NCBI RefSeq assembly: GCF_002994745.2
Contig: NC_037088.1
Location: 49,071,897 to 49,135,896 of the forward strand
Length of the DNA stretch: 64,000 nucleotides
Direction of reading: 5' to 3'
DNA from: Rosa chinensis
Taxonomy: Eukaryota > Streptophyta > Magnoliopsida > Rosales > Rosaceae
The notes under the pieces are model-generated. The model was not told where the DNA came from. It searched no databases and saw only the letters and a program-made list of their open reading frames with translations. Numbering within the stretch: position 1 is the first letter of the stretch; each line of letters begins with the position of its first letter. Below are positions 13,011 through 26,187 of this stretch, piece after piece. A program made the position numbers and the translations under genes.

Positions 13011-13347
13011 GGGAAAACATCACAAACCATACACCAACTATTGACATTTCTACACTTTGGTATACCAACTTTCATATATATCACAATGGTATACCAAGTT
13101 TGCTCAAATCTTTCACTTTAGTATACACCGTTAACTTTTCCGTTAAATATCCCCTAGAACAGTTTAAAAAAAAAAATTTATTTTTCCGTTAACTTTTGCA
13201 TGCAAAAACTTAACGGTGTTAACATGATATACCAAAATGATGTTGAAATGCAAAGTTCATACACCAATCTGATAGTTCTCAAAGTTCATACACCAAACCA
13301 AAGTGTAGAATCATCCATACTTCATACACTGTTTGTGAAAATATCCC
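13011..13347. mobile_element. Mutator-type MITE with 9-bp target-site duplication
   Basis: A 337-bp non-coding element beginning GGGAAAACATCACAAACCAT and ending in an imperfect inverted copy (GTTTGTGAAAATATCCC). It is flanked by the perfect 9-bp direct repeat TAAATAATA at 13002-13010 and 13348-13356. A 9-bp duplication and GGG...CCC ends fit a non-autonomous Mutator-like element. It sits 19 bp from the right end of the larger Mutator-like element at 11615-12991. Confidence 0.85.
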
Positions 13348-13432
13348 TAAATAATAATATAAAAAAAGTTGGAAAAAGATCTAGTCTCTGTTACTACATG
13401 TTACAAAACAATTAGTGTAAATTACTTGAGAT

Positions 13433-13630
13433 TGTTGTAGTAAAATGGAATTGTAGGGAGAATTGTGTGTTTATTATTGATAATAGAAGCTCTTTATATA
13501 GGGAATTACAGAGTACATAAAAGGTAATAGAATCTGAACATAACTAGGAAACCTAGAACCTTCTCCTATTACAACTCTAGGGCTAAACCTTAGTTTGAAG
13601 AGGCACACATCATGTCAACATCCTTCAACA
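13433..13630 (-). repeat. 3' LTR of the minus-strand Copia element
   Basis: 198 bp, starting TGTTGTAGTAAAATGG and ending CCTTCAACA on the plus strand. It matches 19344-19541 with about 13 substitutions and no indels. Confidence 0.92.
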
Positions 13631-13834
13631 CTTCCCCTTCTGCCGCTCAAACTTGGTGATGACGCTTTGATCGTTGCCTCACTAAAAACCTTGCCAGGTA
13701 ACAAAAACCATGTGGGACAAAAATAGCCCTGGTCGAAGGACAAAAAGAGCACAACACGTCATTCACTCTTCGAGATTGATCATGTAGACATCATACCTCC
13801 CCCTGATGTCAATATCTCCCCCTGATTGCAACAA

Positions 13835-14230
13835 TCATGGGAGTTTTGATAACTTTCTCAATCCAATGCTCTTCACATGTTTCTCGAAGGTGGATTTGGG
13901 TAACGACTTAGTAAATAAGTCCGCTACATTATCCTCTGATCGGTTTTGATTCACTTCAATATTTAAAAGTGCTTGTTGTTGCTGATTGTAAAATAAATTA
14001 GGCGATATATGCTTGGTGTTGTCGCCCTTGATGAAACCTAATTTCATTTGCTCAATACAAGCTGCATTATCTTCATAAATGCATGTAGGTTCATCTGTGG
14101 TAGACTTCAAACCACAAGTTCCTCGAATATGTCTAATTACAAACCTTGGCCATATGCATTCACGCACAACTTCATGTAGAGCAATAGTCTCTGCATGGTT
14201 CAAGGAAGTAGCAACATTGTAGACCTCCAA
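13835..14230 (-). pseudogene. Copia RNase H relic
   Basis: The minus strand keeps an open frame of about 130 residues with Copia RNase H C-terminal landmarks: AETIALHEVVRECIW, CIYEDNAACIEQ, the stretch GDNTKHISPNLFY, and the family terminus DLFTKSLPKSTFEKH followed by GLRKLSKLP. Only the end of the domain remains, and the upstream polyprotein frames are broken. It lies about 200 bp inside the 3' LTR, the normal place for RNase H in Copia elements. Confidence 0.85.
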
Positions 14231-16051
14231 GATATCGTGGTGCTTCCCATGGTAAAGACATAACCCATTTAGGAGCGACCTTTGTGAGGGTCAGAGAGAT
14301 ACCCTACATCAACAAACATCACCATCGTTTTGGTGTACGGGAGGATGATGATGCAGGCCACCCTTGGCGGTGGCAGCTTTGCTGGTCATGGCGTCTTTGA
14401 CGGCGCCTCTTGGGCTAATGAGATCCGTTCTCATTCTTCCGTCATTCTTTTCTCTCTGTAGGGATAGAACAAGCCAATATCTATCGTACATTTTAAGTAA
14501 CGAAAGATTGTCTTTATACTAGTCCAATGACGTTGCGTTAGCGCGGGACTATATCTAGCCAACAAGTGCGTAACAATTGAGGTGTCCGGTCTTGTATTGT
14601 GATAAGTACAATAATGCGCATATTGTACTCAGGTAAGCACTTTTGCTATTAACACGTTTTCGTCATCATCCCTGGGACGAAACGGATCCCTCTTAGGGCC
14701 AAGACTACGGATGACCATGGAAGTGCATCTTTGACTTTATAAAAATGCCTAAGCATTTATTAATACGGTATGCAAGTTCTGAATCTAGACAAAACCGTGT
14801 TCTCCCAAGGTCCTTCCTCTCAAACTCGGATTTCAGGTGTTCAGCGGTTTCCCTTAACTCTCATGGGTTCCAATTATGTTTATCAATATAAACCGCGACA
14901 ATTGCAAATCCAGAACTTGTCATGGAAACGTGTGGGCATAGTTCATCATATCTCTTCCCAATCAAGCAGTCACTTTAGTGAGCGTTTCAACCTCGTTGCA
15001 AACGCACTCCATGGTCTAGAGCCACTTGACTTGGGTAAATGAAGTTCATGATAACCTTCATTATATTCCATATCTAGATCCCCATAAAGATATGTAGTGA
15101 CCACATTCGTAAGCTGCATGTTCAGTTATTCAGAAACTACCAAACTGACAAGGTAGTGGAGTGCAATGACATCCATTACGAGAGAATATGTCTTCTCGTA
15201 GTCGATTTCAGGGCGTTTTGTGAGAAGCCTTGCGCCATAAGGCGAGATTACCATCTCTTTTTCTCATCACGCTATCTAACGAAGACCTATTAATGTCAAC
15301 ATGTTTTATGTTAGGAGGTCGTGGCATCTCAGGCCCGAAATCCTTCCTTTTCGTTAGTGAATCCAATTCAACCTAGATCGCATCTTTTCATTTATGCCAA
15401 TTTTCTCTACGTTGGCATTCTTTAACGGAGTAAGGTTCGATGTCATTGGTCTCAATAATTCCACGTCTTCATGTACACTAGTGTAATTCATAGAGATCTC
15501 TATATTCTCAGGAATTGGTTCTAACATTGAGGCGTCCTCCAACGATGTCTCTTGGACATAACCACAATCCAGAATATTCTCATGAGACGGATTTTGAGTA
15601 TCAATGATCAATGGATCAAGTTGTGCCAAACTTGCTCTCTTCTTAGGGCGAGAATCCATCGAACCTATGGGTCTCCTACGCTCTCTAGCGGAACCCATGG
15701 CCTATGACGCCATTATGCCACCTTTGTGGCGTCACCATACCACCATCCATGGTAGTGGTGATGTACCCATCTCCTCTGGGTGGAACCATGTCCTCTTGTG
15801 GGGACATCAATCCTTGCAGACATGTTTGTAGTAGGTATACGTGATCTCGTTAGTTTTAGGGGATCAAGATGAGACATAGTGGGGACAGACCACGACAATT
15901 CCTGTCGTTCCTGTTGAACATTGACGTTCTAATCTCCCCTAACACCGGGACGATTGTCTCATCAAAGTAACAATTCGCAAATCCAGCGAAAAAGAGATCG
16001 CCTGTAAAGGGTTCTACATAGTGGACTTATGGTTGGAGACTTATGTCCAAC

Positions 16052-16055
<4 letters not shown>

Positions 16056-16087
<32 letters not shown>
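16056..16087. repeat. (AT)n microsatellite
   Basis: Uninterrupted AT dinucleotide run of about 32 bp inside the minus-strand Copia element. Confidence 0.95.
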
Positions 16088-16090
<3 letters not shown>

Positions 16091-16939
16091 TTCGTTGCAA
16101 TGACTCATGTTGATGTGCTGTGGCGGCGCAATTAGCACATAAACTGCACACTCAAATATGCATTAGTACGAGGTATTAGACTTGAACCCAGTCACTAGGT
16201 GTAACGCAAATAAATGTTGAGTGGCTTCTATGAGTCGTAGACGAATTAGCATAGCTGCATGTGATATTGCATAACCGAAGCGGAAATATTAGTGAGCATT
16301 ACCAAAGTCCGGGCTACCATCGTAGTCTTTTAATAGTGGCTTTTCCGCGAGACCAATTGGGTGTGCACATGGAAATATGATACTTGATATCAATACCCAA
16401 TGACATGTAATAGTCATCGAAAATTTTCGATGTAAACTCTCAAGCATTATAAAGTCAAATTGACTGAATGAGATGATCTGGGTAGTGAACCTGTAGCCAT
16501 ATGTTCTGGGGTAGGAGTTTATCATAAGCAGCATTACGAGTGGATGATAGCGCGACACGTGACCAGCGTGTCCGCACATTAACCAACACCATAAAACATC
16601 TAAGCAGTCCGCAAGTTGGTTGAATCGATCCACAAAATCCCCTTGGATTCTATGTAAGAATGAAATTATTTCTTTAGTGTCTTTTGCATAGGATGGTCTT
16701 GATCATAAAAAAAGTAGGCTTTACAGAACGAAAGATTGGCCTTATAATCAACCAATGAAGGTTTTGGTTGAGCCACAATGTCACAATTTACTTTGAGAAG
16801 TAGAGAGAGGAGCCAAGTCTCCATACATGGCGTCAAAGCCATGATTTTGCCGCAGGGGGATCACGGCGCCGGCACTGGCCGGCCGCTGGAATGCTTTCTT
16901 TGAATCGACTTTTGATTCTCACTTCTCTTCGTTCTGAAG

Positions 16940-17060
16940 AAGAGATGTCCGTGTGAAGTTTTTAGTATCACGGATCATCATATCATGACCTGCGTGTCCC
17001 AAATGGTCGTGCCAAAGCCTATATGTGTCAGAATTCCATAAGTCATCTCTCATGACATGG
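16940..17060 (-). pseudogene. Copia GAG-pre-integrase / integrase zinc-region relic
   Basis: On the minus strand the segment reads LWHDHLGHAGHDMM, the HHCC zinc-region start of Copia integrase (usually LWHxRLGHxG). The flanking frame is broken within a few dozen codons. Its position between the gag and RNase H relics is as expected. Confidence 0.7.
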
Positions 17061-18239
17061 TTGGATTCAATGACTCAAACAGTGGTTGCATACAACCCAC
17101 TAGTACAACCCACTAGAGCGACACATATGTTTCTCTATTTCTCGTTTATGTCTGTAGTCATTAGAGGTGATGCAAAGGAACTCTTGTCCATTCTCACAAT
17201 GTGTTTCCACATGAAAACCATTGGTTTTTATATCTTTCAAATAAAGTTTGAATTAAGGTATGTCCAAGACATTAAGTAAAAGAATTGACACTTTTATTAA
17301 TAGCCAATGATTACATCAAAGTTTCTTAACCAAAGTCTAATCCAAAATAAAAATCAAACTTAGACAAATCGTAGTCACTCAATCCGTTTGGTAACTCCAA
17401 TCAAATATGACCAGGGAAGTAGAGAGAGATGTCGATGGAGCGAGGCTCTCTTAAGTATCACTAATCTCAATCACTTTCCTAGACATCATACTTTATTGGA
17501 TGCGCCACTTGAGAAAGAGTTAATACAAAATTGTCATTTATTGATTAAGGCATAATTGCCATTACATAATTCTTGGAAAAAAAAAAAAACTATTCGAAAT
17601 AAAAATCTGCGGCATTTTGTCTTCATCGCCAGATTTAAAGTCTTTTTGAACTCGATGTCTTGATCACCATTGATCAAGTACTCCATAAAACATAATGTAG
17701 AGGATGCTCTCTTGATTGAGGCGTATTGACGCAATATAAATGGTCCCTAGGACCATTGGCGTTGGAATAGTGTTACCATGGCCAAAAGTGGCGCCATGGT
17801 GTCCAACCCCCAACCCTCAACATCATGACTCCTTTGGTCATGTATTTGCCAACTTTGGCAATTACCTTCATGAGCATGTTGATCATATCATCCATGGTGA
17901 CTTCTTCTAGCCATTGAACGGTGCTCATGGTAGCCATCTTGAGGCCTACCATATTTTCCATTCACAAAGTTCGTGGCTGTGCCTTTCAACACATGCCATA
18001 ACTCCAATTAGCTGATGGAAATTTGTGATCCGTCTTGCGTTTACATGCGTCCGAAATAAATCAGAGGATCTCATAGCATAGACAGGGAAGGTATTAAGGG
18101 TTTTCTCAATCAATTGTTCTTCTGTGATAGTTTTTCACAGGCATGCATCAATGTCTGACGCGGAGAGCTTCCGAACAATATTCCATAACTTTGTCAAAGT
18201 TAGAGAAGCAGAGATAATTCCATCATGCCTCTAAGTTCG

Positions 18240-18370
18240 GAAAATTGTGAATGTTGTTAAAACATTCACGAAGTGCTACCCAAAGGTTTCTAGCTCTATC
18301 CTCATTCATGTACTCAAACTGGAGTGTCATCTCCATGTGGCGCTTTATCAGGGTAAGTGCCTTGGAATTA
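18240..18370 (-). pseudogene. Copia gag relic
   Basis: The minus strand reads KRHMEMTLQFEYMNEDRARN followed by LWVALRECFNNIHNF, matching the conserved gag segment of plant Copia elements (acidic motif, then LW.AL.E.F). The frame does not stay open long on either side. Confidence 0.65.
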
Positions 18371-19343
18371 TCTATCTCAGTTTGTGAGTCAAGCGGTTCC
18401 TTTAGAACAGGACTCTTGGATTGTAGGCAATAAATATCTTGTGCCCGTAGAATCCAATGGAGTAAAACCGAGTTTGTTCAAGTTTGATATCCAAAAAGGA
18501 GAAACAAGAACGGATTAGTTTCGGAGTCAATGCTTCCACGAAAACTAATATTAAGATTTCCGAGCCTTAATGCTACCAAGAAATCGATTTCCGAGAAATT
18601 TGGATTAGACCGAAACAATAATGTTTTAATATGGTCACAATTTGATGCTTGCGGACGCTCTTAGTCCGAATATTATGAACACTCTTAGTTCATTGATTAC
18701 GAACGCTCTTAGTTCGTTTAACATGAATCCCCACAATTTCGCTTACTAAATAATCGAACTCATGTATATTTCAAATCCTACAGAAAATAAAGGAATTTAA
18801 AAGACAAGAATGCAGGAATTTTAATCTTTAAAAATTTACTTGATGATTTAGGGCTTGAGTCACGCGCGTGTTGATGCAGGCGTGATGTGGCAGAGCTTGC
18901 AGTGGTGTCGGATACGAGGGGCAGCAGGGACTGCAGTGGTAGCGTGTATGCAAGGCAGCAGTGCTGCGAGGCTGCGGGGCTGCTGGTGCGTTGCGGAAGC
19001 ACTACTGCGGGGCTGCTGGTGCGTTGCCGGAGCGCTGCTGCTGGGTGTTGCGCAAGGGCTGCAGGCGCTCGGGTGCGCAAAGTGTGCGGCAGGAGTGCAG
19101 GGGAGAGTAGCAGACGTGCGGCAGAAGGCGTAGGGCGCGCGTAGGCGGGCTGGCAGACGCTAGCAGTGTGCGTTGGCTGCAGGGGCAGTGTGGGCTGGGC
19201 GCAGGGCTGTGGGGCAGCAGGTGCGCTGTAGGGGAGGCTAGGGCTTGCGGCAGGGAGGCTGCGGTGCTTGTGGCTAGGGTTGAAGGCTGTGGCCGTTTTA
19301 GGGTTTTTTTTTTATGCTAGAGTTAAAGCTTGTGCTGATAACG

Positions 19344-19541
19344 TGTTGTAGTAAAATGGAATTGTAGGGAGAATTGTGTGTTTATTATTGATAATAGGAG
19401 CCCTTTATATAGGGAATTACAAAGTACATAATAGGTAATAGAATCCGAACATAACTAGGAAACCTAAAACCCTCTCCTATTACAACTCTATGGCTAAACC
19501 CTAGTATGAAGAGACACACATCATGTCGACATCCTTTAACA
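19344..19541 (-). repeat. 5' LTR of the minus-strand Copia element
   Basis: 198 bp, the partner of 13433-13630. On the minus strand it runs from TGTTAAAGG to TACTACAACA and is followed directly by the primer-binding-site position CGTTATCAGCAC. Confidence 0.92.
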
Positions 19542-19848
19542 GAGACTGTATTTCTCGGCAGAATATATTAGTTGTATGTGTTCAGATTCAATGTTGTTAA
19601 AATGCATATATGATACATAGCCCCAATAGATAAAAACAAACAATGCCGAATGGAAAACAATGGTACATTTATTTACATTGACAACGGAAACCAATACAGA
19701 CTGGGGGAAATTCTTTCCCTTCCCAATATCCAGAGTCTTCTTTGGAGTTGGGGATGAATTAAGAAAAGGCTACATCATGTACAGAGTAACAGATGACACA
19801 TATAGTTTAGACAGAACATGAGAACAGAAGAAATCCCTATGACTATGG

Positions 19849-22288
19849 CTATGGATCTGCTTGACCGGCCACTTGGTCATCACAGGAGTCAGATTCATCT
19901 TCACTCAGTTCTTCATCACTTGATTTGTCTTCTGGGACAGCTCCTATATCTTCAGGCTTGGCATACTTCAGACAGTATTCTGTACCATATGAGCGACAAT
20001 ACAAAGCAAAATATCATCATCTCCTAGCGAATGGGAGCACCAATAACTATAACTCAATTGATATATAACTACTTGTAGGCCTAGTTTTCTATAATGAGGG
20101 GCTTTTTAGTTCTGCTAAATAAAATATTATATACGGAGCTACTAGGCAAAATGCTTACAGCAAGAACTCAAATTATCTTAATCCAAACCAATGATCTATA
20201 GCAAAATCAAACCAAGTTGAAGATGTAACCAAAGCACTAAAATATTCTTGCCTTCACAAAGAACAATCAATAAAGAAAAGGAAACGGTCGTGTTTAACGA
20301 TGCATTTTGAATGTCATCATGGAATTGATTAATCACAATGCTCTTTGGATGGGATCCCCTAACTACCAACTCCAGTAGATAACATCTATTGTGCAGGCAG
20401 GTCTGTGAGAATTTTGTAAAATTTAATTGCCATACCACGTCTGAATGTGAGTGATGACTCTAGATCACACTATATTTCCAATTCTGTTTTAAAAGGAAGA
20501 TCTCAGCCTTAATACAGTATCAGTGAAAGTAACTCTCAAGTCTCAACACATGCAGATTACTAATATGAGCCCCCAAGAGATCACCACAAATAAAAAAAGA
20601 AGCTCAAAAGATATTTTGGATTTGGACCATTGTTCCTAATTTTCAATCAGGGGTAATACAGACAAGGGTCTTGTATTGGCATATGCAAATAAAACAAGAC
20701 CTGTCCTTTTACTCAATTATTGAAACACCAACAGTTGTCTGAGCATCGATCTTGTAGTTGTATTAGAGTAAAATTATTGCTTCACTATACATCCGAGTAA
20801 AAAAAATTCTTTGCAGGCAGCAATCATGTAGTGTGAATACTTCAAGATGGGTCATGTATCTGTATCCATGCTTCTTTGGTCAATTTACAACTCTAAGCAC
20901 AACGTTGACTAAGAGACAGAATGGCACTCAGTTGGTACTAATACTAAGATATGAAAAACTGTGAGATGAGTAATCTGAAACTATCACAGAACGGAATGAT
21001 GCATGACCAGGAAACCAGACTAGAATCAATACCTTTGACTCTTTGTTCATAAGAAGCTCGGTCACGCATCATTAAAGCTGCAGCCTCTCCATTTAAAGGG
21101 TCTGATGGATTGGGATACAGCAGAAGCTGTGGCAGGAATACTTCAAATACATTTACCAAATCTGGAAACACAAGTATATAAATGTCAGACCAACAATTGC
21201 AACCTAAAAACTGGAAAGAAAATTGGATTCAATATAAAACGAAGGCTTACTAAATGTGCTTACCAAACATGGGGCTCCATGTTTGATTGATAACATCTAA
21301 GCAAACCGAACCTGACCTGAATTAGATTCGACCATTACAATTAGAAATGGACACTATTCTTCTTTGGAGTTAATGAATGGAGCACACTACACAATATAGA
21401 ATAACAGGTTTTCTAGACAGGTTTAGTATATTACTCACATCTCATCAACATTTGGGTGGTAGATCTTATTGATAAAGCCTATTGAGGGAGATTTATAGGG
21501 ATAAGCATCTGGTAGTTCAACTCTTATCCTCCACACGCCTCCCTGATAAGGACCTGCCAGAATCCATGATATGGAGGAAAAGAGATTACAGGTCCAGAAA
21601 ATAAACGAAAATCATTGACGACTCTGAATAATTTTCCAAACTAAAATATCCAATCCCATGAGTAGAATGAACAAAGAAACATTTCTTCAGTTGATACCAA
21701 CACAACTTGTAACAAAAACCAAGAGAAGTCTATTACCCTTTCTTTTATCTTGAAAGGACAAGATTTCTTCTAGATTTGCAATAAAAAAAAGTAGGTAGTT
21801 GGAACACAAAAGTGCACAAAAATAGAAAGAACTACTAAAGCAATTCCAAAACATAGAGAGAGACTTTGATAAAGCATAGATTTTTATGGGAAAATTATAT
21901 CATAGGTGATAATACCTGGGAATTGTAAACCTTGCTAAATCAAGAAAGAATCAAAATTGACAAAGACCCACAACAGAAACCAACTCAAGAAAAGAAAAGG
22001 AAAAAAAAATCATCTTGGAAGCACTGAAAATGAGAAAACAAAGATATGGGTTTTGAAGGTATACTCTCGCTGGGTCCATGGAAATCTACATAGAACTCAT
22101 GCATTCCATCATTAATCATGTCCACCTTGTAATCACTCATCATCCTAACCAATAAAAACAACACAAGCGAAGAAAAGTAAGAAAACAGGATTGACAAGTT
22201 CAAAGTATATCTAGATGAGACTATATATTGATGAGAGAATTCACAGTTTCATCAAGTCCATCTCTCTGCGTTTGCTTGGGGAAGACAT
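19849..22288 (-). CDS. UBC: E2 ubiquitin-conjugating enzyme, UBC4/5/6 type, 6 exons
   Basis: Accepts ubiquitin from E1 on a catalytic cysteine and passes it to E3-bound substrates, in cytosol and nucleus. Exons in transcription order: 22288-22245, 22144-22065, 21553-21439, 21316-21264, 21161-21033, 19979-19849. Together they encode 183 residues in one frame. The N-terminus [15 protein letters not shown] is the signature of the Arabidopsis UBC4/5/6 group. An HPN motif lies at residues 74-76 and the catalytic Cys85 in SGSVCLDV. The core [20 protein letters not shown] follows. The acidic tail ([13 protein letters not shown]) after the UBC fold is typical of this group. The last intron is about 1.05 kb. 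The Copia LTR ends about 300 bp beyond the stop, so the 3' UTR is short or runs towards the LTR. Which of the three Arabidopsis paralogues is closest cannot be settled by eye. Confidence 0.95.
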
Positions 22289-25199
22289 GGTGTTACTGTG
22301 CAAAGCCTGTTTCTTTGTTCTTCTTCTTCTTCTTTTCAATGAGTTGAAAGAGAGAAATGAGTCTCTTGGAAATGCAAACGGTTCAGACAAACAATAAGTG
22401 AAACTAGGAGATAACAAAAAGTATCAAATGTAAACAGAAAGAAATAAAGAAAAAGATAATAAAATTGGATGTATGAAATTTCTAGTAGGACCTTGCCAAA
22501 AATAAAAATACCAGCAGGACCGACTTGGAAAAGTTTAATACTCCTTTTATACATGGCTTGCACTTTCATCAGAGATTCCTTCTTACCTCAGCTAATGATC
22601 CTCGTCTCTAGTGCTTCCATTCTAATCACCCACCAAAGGAATAATAACAAGAATTTCCTTACTTGGTAACTCTAAAAGTCTAAATGGGAGTAATGTAAAA
22701 TTACATCACATATAAAAGTATTCATCTATGATGTATGTGTGTCACTCGGTAATATTATATCGATATATATATATTTTTTTTTTTTTTGACTTTGTCAAGG
22801 GGAACCCAAAGACTTCCTAAGCCCAAGATAAACCCCTTCGGCGCATCGATATGTTGGTAATATACCAATCCATCATATCTCATTACAAAATTTAATTTTA
22901 GTGAGCATTCAATTTTCATTTGTATTAAATTAGGGCCAAAATAACCTACAGAGTCCATTCTTAACGTTTGTAAAATAAGATAGTTTTTTTTTTTTTTTAA
23001 TGCATTACTTTTCTTTTAGATTGTGAACAAATAACAAGTAAAGTTTTAGATAGGATGACAATTTCTTGCTACATAATGATGCCACCATTGCCGCTCCCTT
23101 GGATATGATTTTAAAGGCAACGTGACCTTGTAGGGTCTCAGGTCTCTCACATATGTTAAAGTCTAAAGGCATACCTTGGCAAGTGGGTTAAGCACATTGA
23201 CGCATTGTCTTACAACTCACGGGAATTCTTTACCTCAAAAGATGGATTTTCACATAGACGACACAATCGACCTTCCTCTTTGTCAAACTAAGCTTTGTAC
23301 GGCTTTATTCCTGGGTCAAGAACTTGCGGCATATTTTGGTATAATTCTTGGGGCATTTTGCATCTAACCATGTTTAGCCTTTCAACCGTATAATTATTTG
23401 ATTTCAGTATATTACAACTAATAAATCTTATATGATTAACCTTTTTGTGAAATTTCTTTGGGTTAGTCTAAGTAGTGAGCGGAGGTTGAGAATTGAGTTA
23501 AGATTAAACTAGATTAAGAATTCGGTTCCCCTTCAATATAACATAGAAAATAAAATTACTGAAAAGATTCCCTTATCAATTTATCATCTTATCATGTTTT
23601 ATTTGACATGAACAACTTGTTATCAACTCGCCAATTATTCTGTAAACGAATAAAAGAAAAAGACAATTGAGTAATTTAACAAGATATTGAAAATTGGTGT
23701 TCTTCGTAATGTTGAGGTTAAAATTATGTTTTCATCAACGTTGAAAAAAAAAAGAATTAAATTATGCCAATACCTACCAAACAAGCTAACTTAACATCTA
23801 GATTTGAAAAACAAGTGGAACAAGTTATTGTCACATGAATCCAACTCAAAACACGTGCCCATTAATGGCCCTAAAACCATGCTCTTCAAGCTCAACCCTT
23901 GTTTCAAACAAGTTGTTTGCGTCTAGAAGTGGTAAATCAAGGTGGAAGTGAATTACTTAATAGAATGGCCGGTTAATTGTTAATCCACACACACAAGAAA
24001 ATAATTGAGCTTCTTTGAAGTCGCTTCCAGATCAGAAAGTACTCTCAAAAGCGTATAGAGACTGATCTCTAAGATGGAAGACGACTTTAGGGGAGGAAGT
24101 TGTCCGAAAGAGTCATCCTTTTTCTTTATTTCTTTGCCTTCCAACCAATAATTAGGTGCATCCAACTATAAAGTACATATATGCAGAGATATTTATGTGA
24201 AAGATGCATGCATTCCATAACCAAAGCAGGTTTTGCAAACAAGTAGAGGGAGGAAAAAAAAAAGTGGACATGTTGAGTAATGTTAGATGTATCACTTTTT
24301 TAGATACCATGCCACTAGCAACTCACTTTATGTGACAGCTAATGTAGCACAAAATTCAACAAATCAAAATATTTTTTTAAATAATGAGGCGATGTTACTG
24401 CCAGCGATTTATTTTTAATTCACCTAGTGATATCTAAACTGCGTAAATAAAGTTATAAAATATTAACCGTTATATTTTTATTTAAGTGTGCGGTTTAAAT
24501 TTCAAACCTATAGTCTAATAACATGAAAAAAGATATTAATTTATTTGATTTAAGTAAGAGGAATTGATGATGGCTTATAGCTCTAGGATGTAGATTTCCC
24601 AACTCTACATCTGTTTTAAGGGCAGCAGCTGAATTGTTTGACCAATTTTCTATTATTCATTGTGCTAGTGGACGCTAGAAGTGTCTAATTTTATGAGTCA
24701 TTGAATGGATTGCATTAGTTATCTATCTTATGTTAACACATATAAAATTGAGGTGGTTACACAACGTTGCGTGGGGACACTTGTTTCAAATGCTTAGCAG
24801 CTTGATATTTCTGTCTTATTTATTGAAGTTGTGGGAGGAAAGAAAACGAAATTAAGGTTCCACAAAAAGACTAAGGCAAAAGATTTTAGAAGTTCCAACC
24901 AAAAAAAAAAAAATGTAGAAGTTACATTAGAGAGAGAAAGGTTCAGCTGGTATTATGATGCATTCAATGGAGAATGGACAGCTCAAATAATTTGTATGTA
25001 GAAAAAAGATATACATTTCTGACGAATTGTGTTTTTTTCTCTCATTTCAAAAATGACTGAAGATATTAAGAACTTAAACTGAGCAATCATGGATTCCCCA
25101 TTGCCATATCGGAAATCAAGATGGTGGCAATGTGTACAGAGTCCTTTTTTTTTTCCTACTTGGAGAATTCCCTTCAACAAGAACATGTGAGTGATGTGA
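22289..25199. other. UBC upstream region and gene-poor DNA
   Basis: The first part holds the 5' UTR and promoter of the minus-strand UBC gene; no TATA assignment is attempted. The rest is AT-rich and I see no gene. An imperfect inverted pair around 24283 (GTTAGATGTATCAC) and 24426 (GTGATATCTAAAC) could bound a small MITE. Confidence 0.45.
22772..22960 (-). mobile_element. Possible retroposon fragment with A-rich tail
   Basis: On the minus strand the sequence ends in TTCCCCTTGACAAAGTC followed by a run of A. It includes a short open stretch reading APKGFILGLGSLWVPLDKVK. An A-tail suggests a SINE or a 5'-truncated LINE, but no target duplication or promoter boxes were found. Confidence 0.3.
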
Positions 25200-26128
25200 C
25201 TATAGTATGAGAGCCCTAGCTCTCTCATCTCTGTGGCAGCTAACCCTAGGGCTTCATCACCTAATTTCTTTGCCTGTGATGTTGGTGTTTGTGGTGCTTG
25301 GCCAACGAGTTTTCTAAACTAGTAGATCTCTTCCGTTCAAACCTTTAGTTTTTGCACCCTATTTTTGTCGTTTTGTCAATGAGATTTAACCACTACGAGT
25401 TCCGCCCGTGCTTGTGCAGCCATTAGTTTCAGTGGTGGTGACGGGTAGTTGTGTTGTGGTTTGGTAGACCCAAACCAGACATGGGATCCCAGATCTACCA
25501 AGTGACGGCGTCTGGCAGTAGCGTGCCGACCGGCTGGCTTTTGGCATCGACCTTAGCTCAACCGGTGGTGCTTCAATTGGGCTTTCAGTCAGGCCTTTAC
25601 TTCGAAGTTCGATTTGGTTTCAGGTGATGTCGCGGAATCGGCCCCCAGATCGATCTTCAGGTCAGAGTGCGTAGCAGCTTGACTGAGGCATCAAGGGACT
25701 GCTTGGTGATGCTGGTGGCAATGGAGGCGGGCGCTATTTCTCTGGTGAGCTTCGATGGTGGCGTTCTGCTTGGATGCTCATAGTACTTTGTGTTGGGCCT
25801 GGGTCCATGTTATGTGGGTTTGTGCTATTGTGGTTTTGAGGCCTATTTTTGCGTTCGTATTTGGGATTCCGGGGAAGCCCCCTCTATGTAGAGTGGTCCT
25901 GAATTTTTTATGAATAAGTTACGTCGGACCTTGGTCCATAACCCTAGCATGGTCTTGGTTATTAGAGCTACACTCTAGGGTAATTACATTTAGGTTGCTT
26001 TAGGGTAGCCTAGCATGACTCAATTTTGACTTAACCCGCAGATGGTGGGTCATGATATGTGGTTATCAACATTTTTCATATTAATAGATTGACAACCCTC
26101 CCTTTCACAAAAAAAAAAAAAAAAAAGT
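25200..26128 (+). mobile_element. Possible poly(A)-terminated retroposon
   Basis: A relatively GC-rich block of about 0.9 kb, unlike its AT-rich flanks, that ends in CTCCCTTTCAC plus an A run at 26109-26127. No reverse-transcriptase motif and no clear target duplication were found. It might be a truncated non-LTR element or a processed transcript of unknown origin. Confidence 0.3.
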
Positions 26129-26187
26129 CTCGAGTTTGGTGTCAAGTGCTTCATAAATTTTGAGCTACCTATAATACCTTTCAGTTT

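Larger units (their letters stand above)
13433..19541 (-). mobile_element. Decayed Ty1/Copia LTR retrotransposon on the minus strand
   Basis: Two 198-bp LTRs (13433-13630 and 19344-19541), both TG...CA, bound a 6.1-kb element. About 13 of 198 LTR positions differ. Next to the right LTR, the minus strand reads CGTTATCAGCACAAGC, the usual place for the primer-binding site. Next to the left LTR it reads AGAAGGGGAAG, a polypurine tract. Flanks are GAGAT (13428-13432) and GAGAC (19542-19546), a 4/5 target duplication. Relics of gag, integrase and RNase H lie in Copia order on the minus strand, all broken by stops and frameshifts. The right LTR lies about 300 bp beyond the stop codon of the UBC gene. 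Internal genes are too decayed to be functional. Confidence 0.9.

Noticed and set aside
18855..19144. GC-rich ORFs on both strands
   Set aside because: They lie in the repetitive GC-rich leader of the minus-strand Copia element, where all frames are open by composition.
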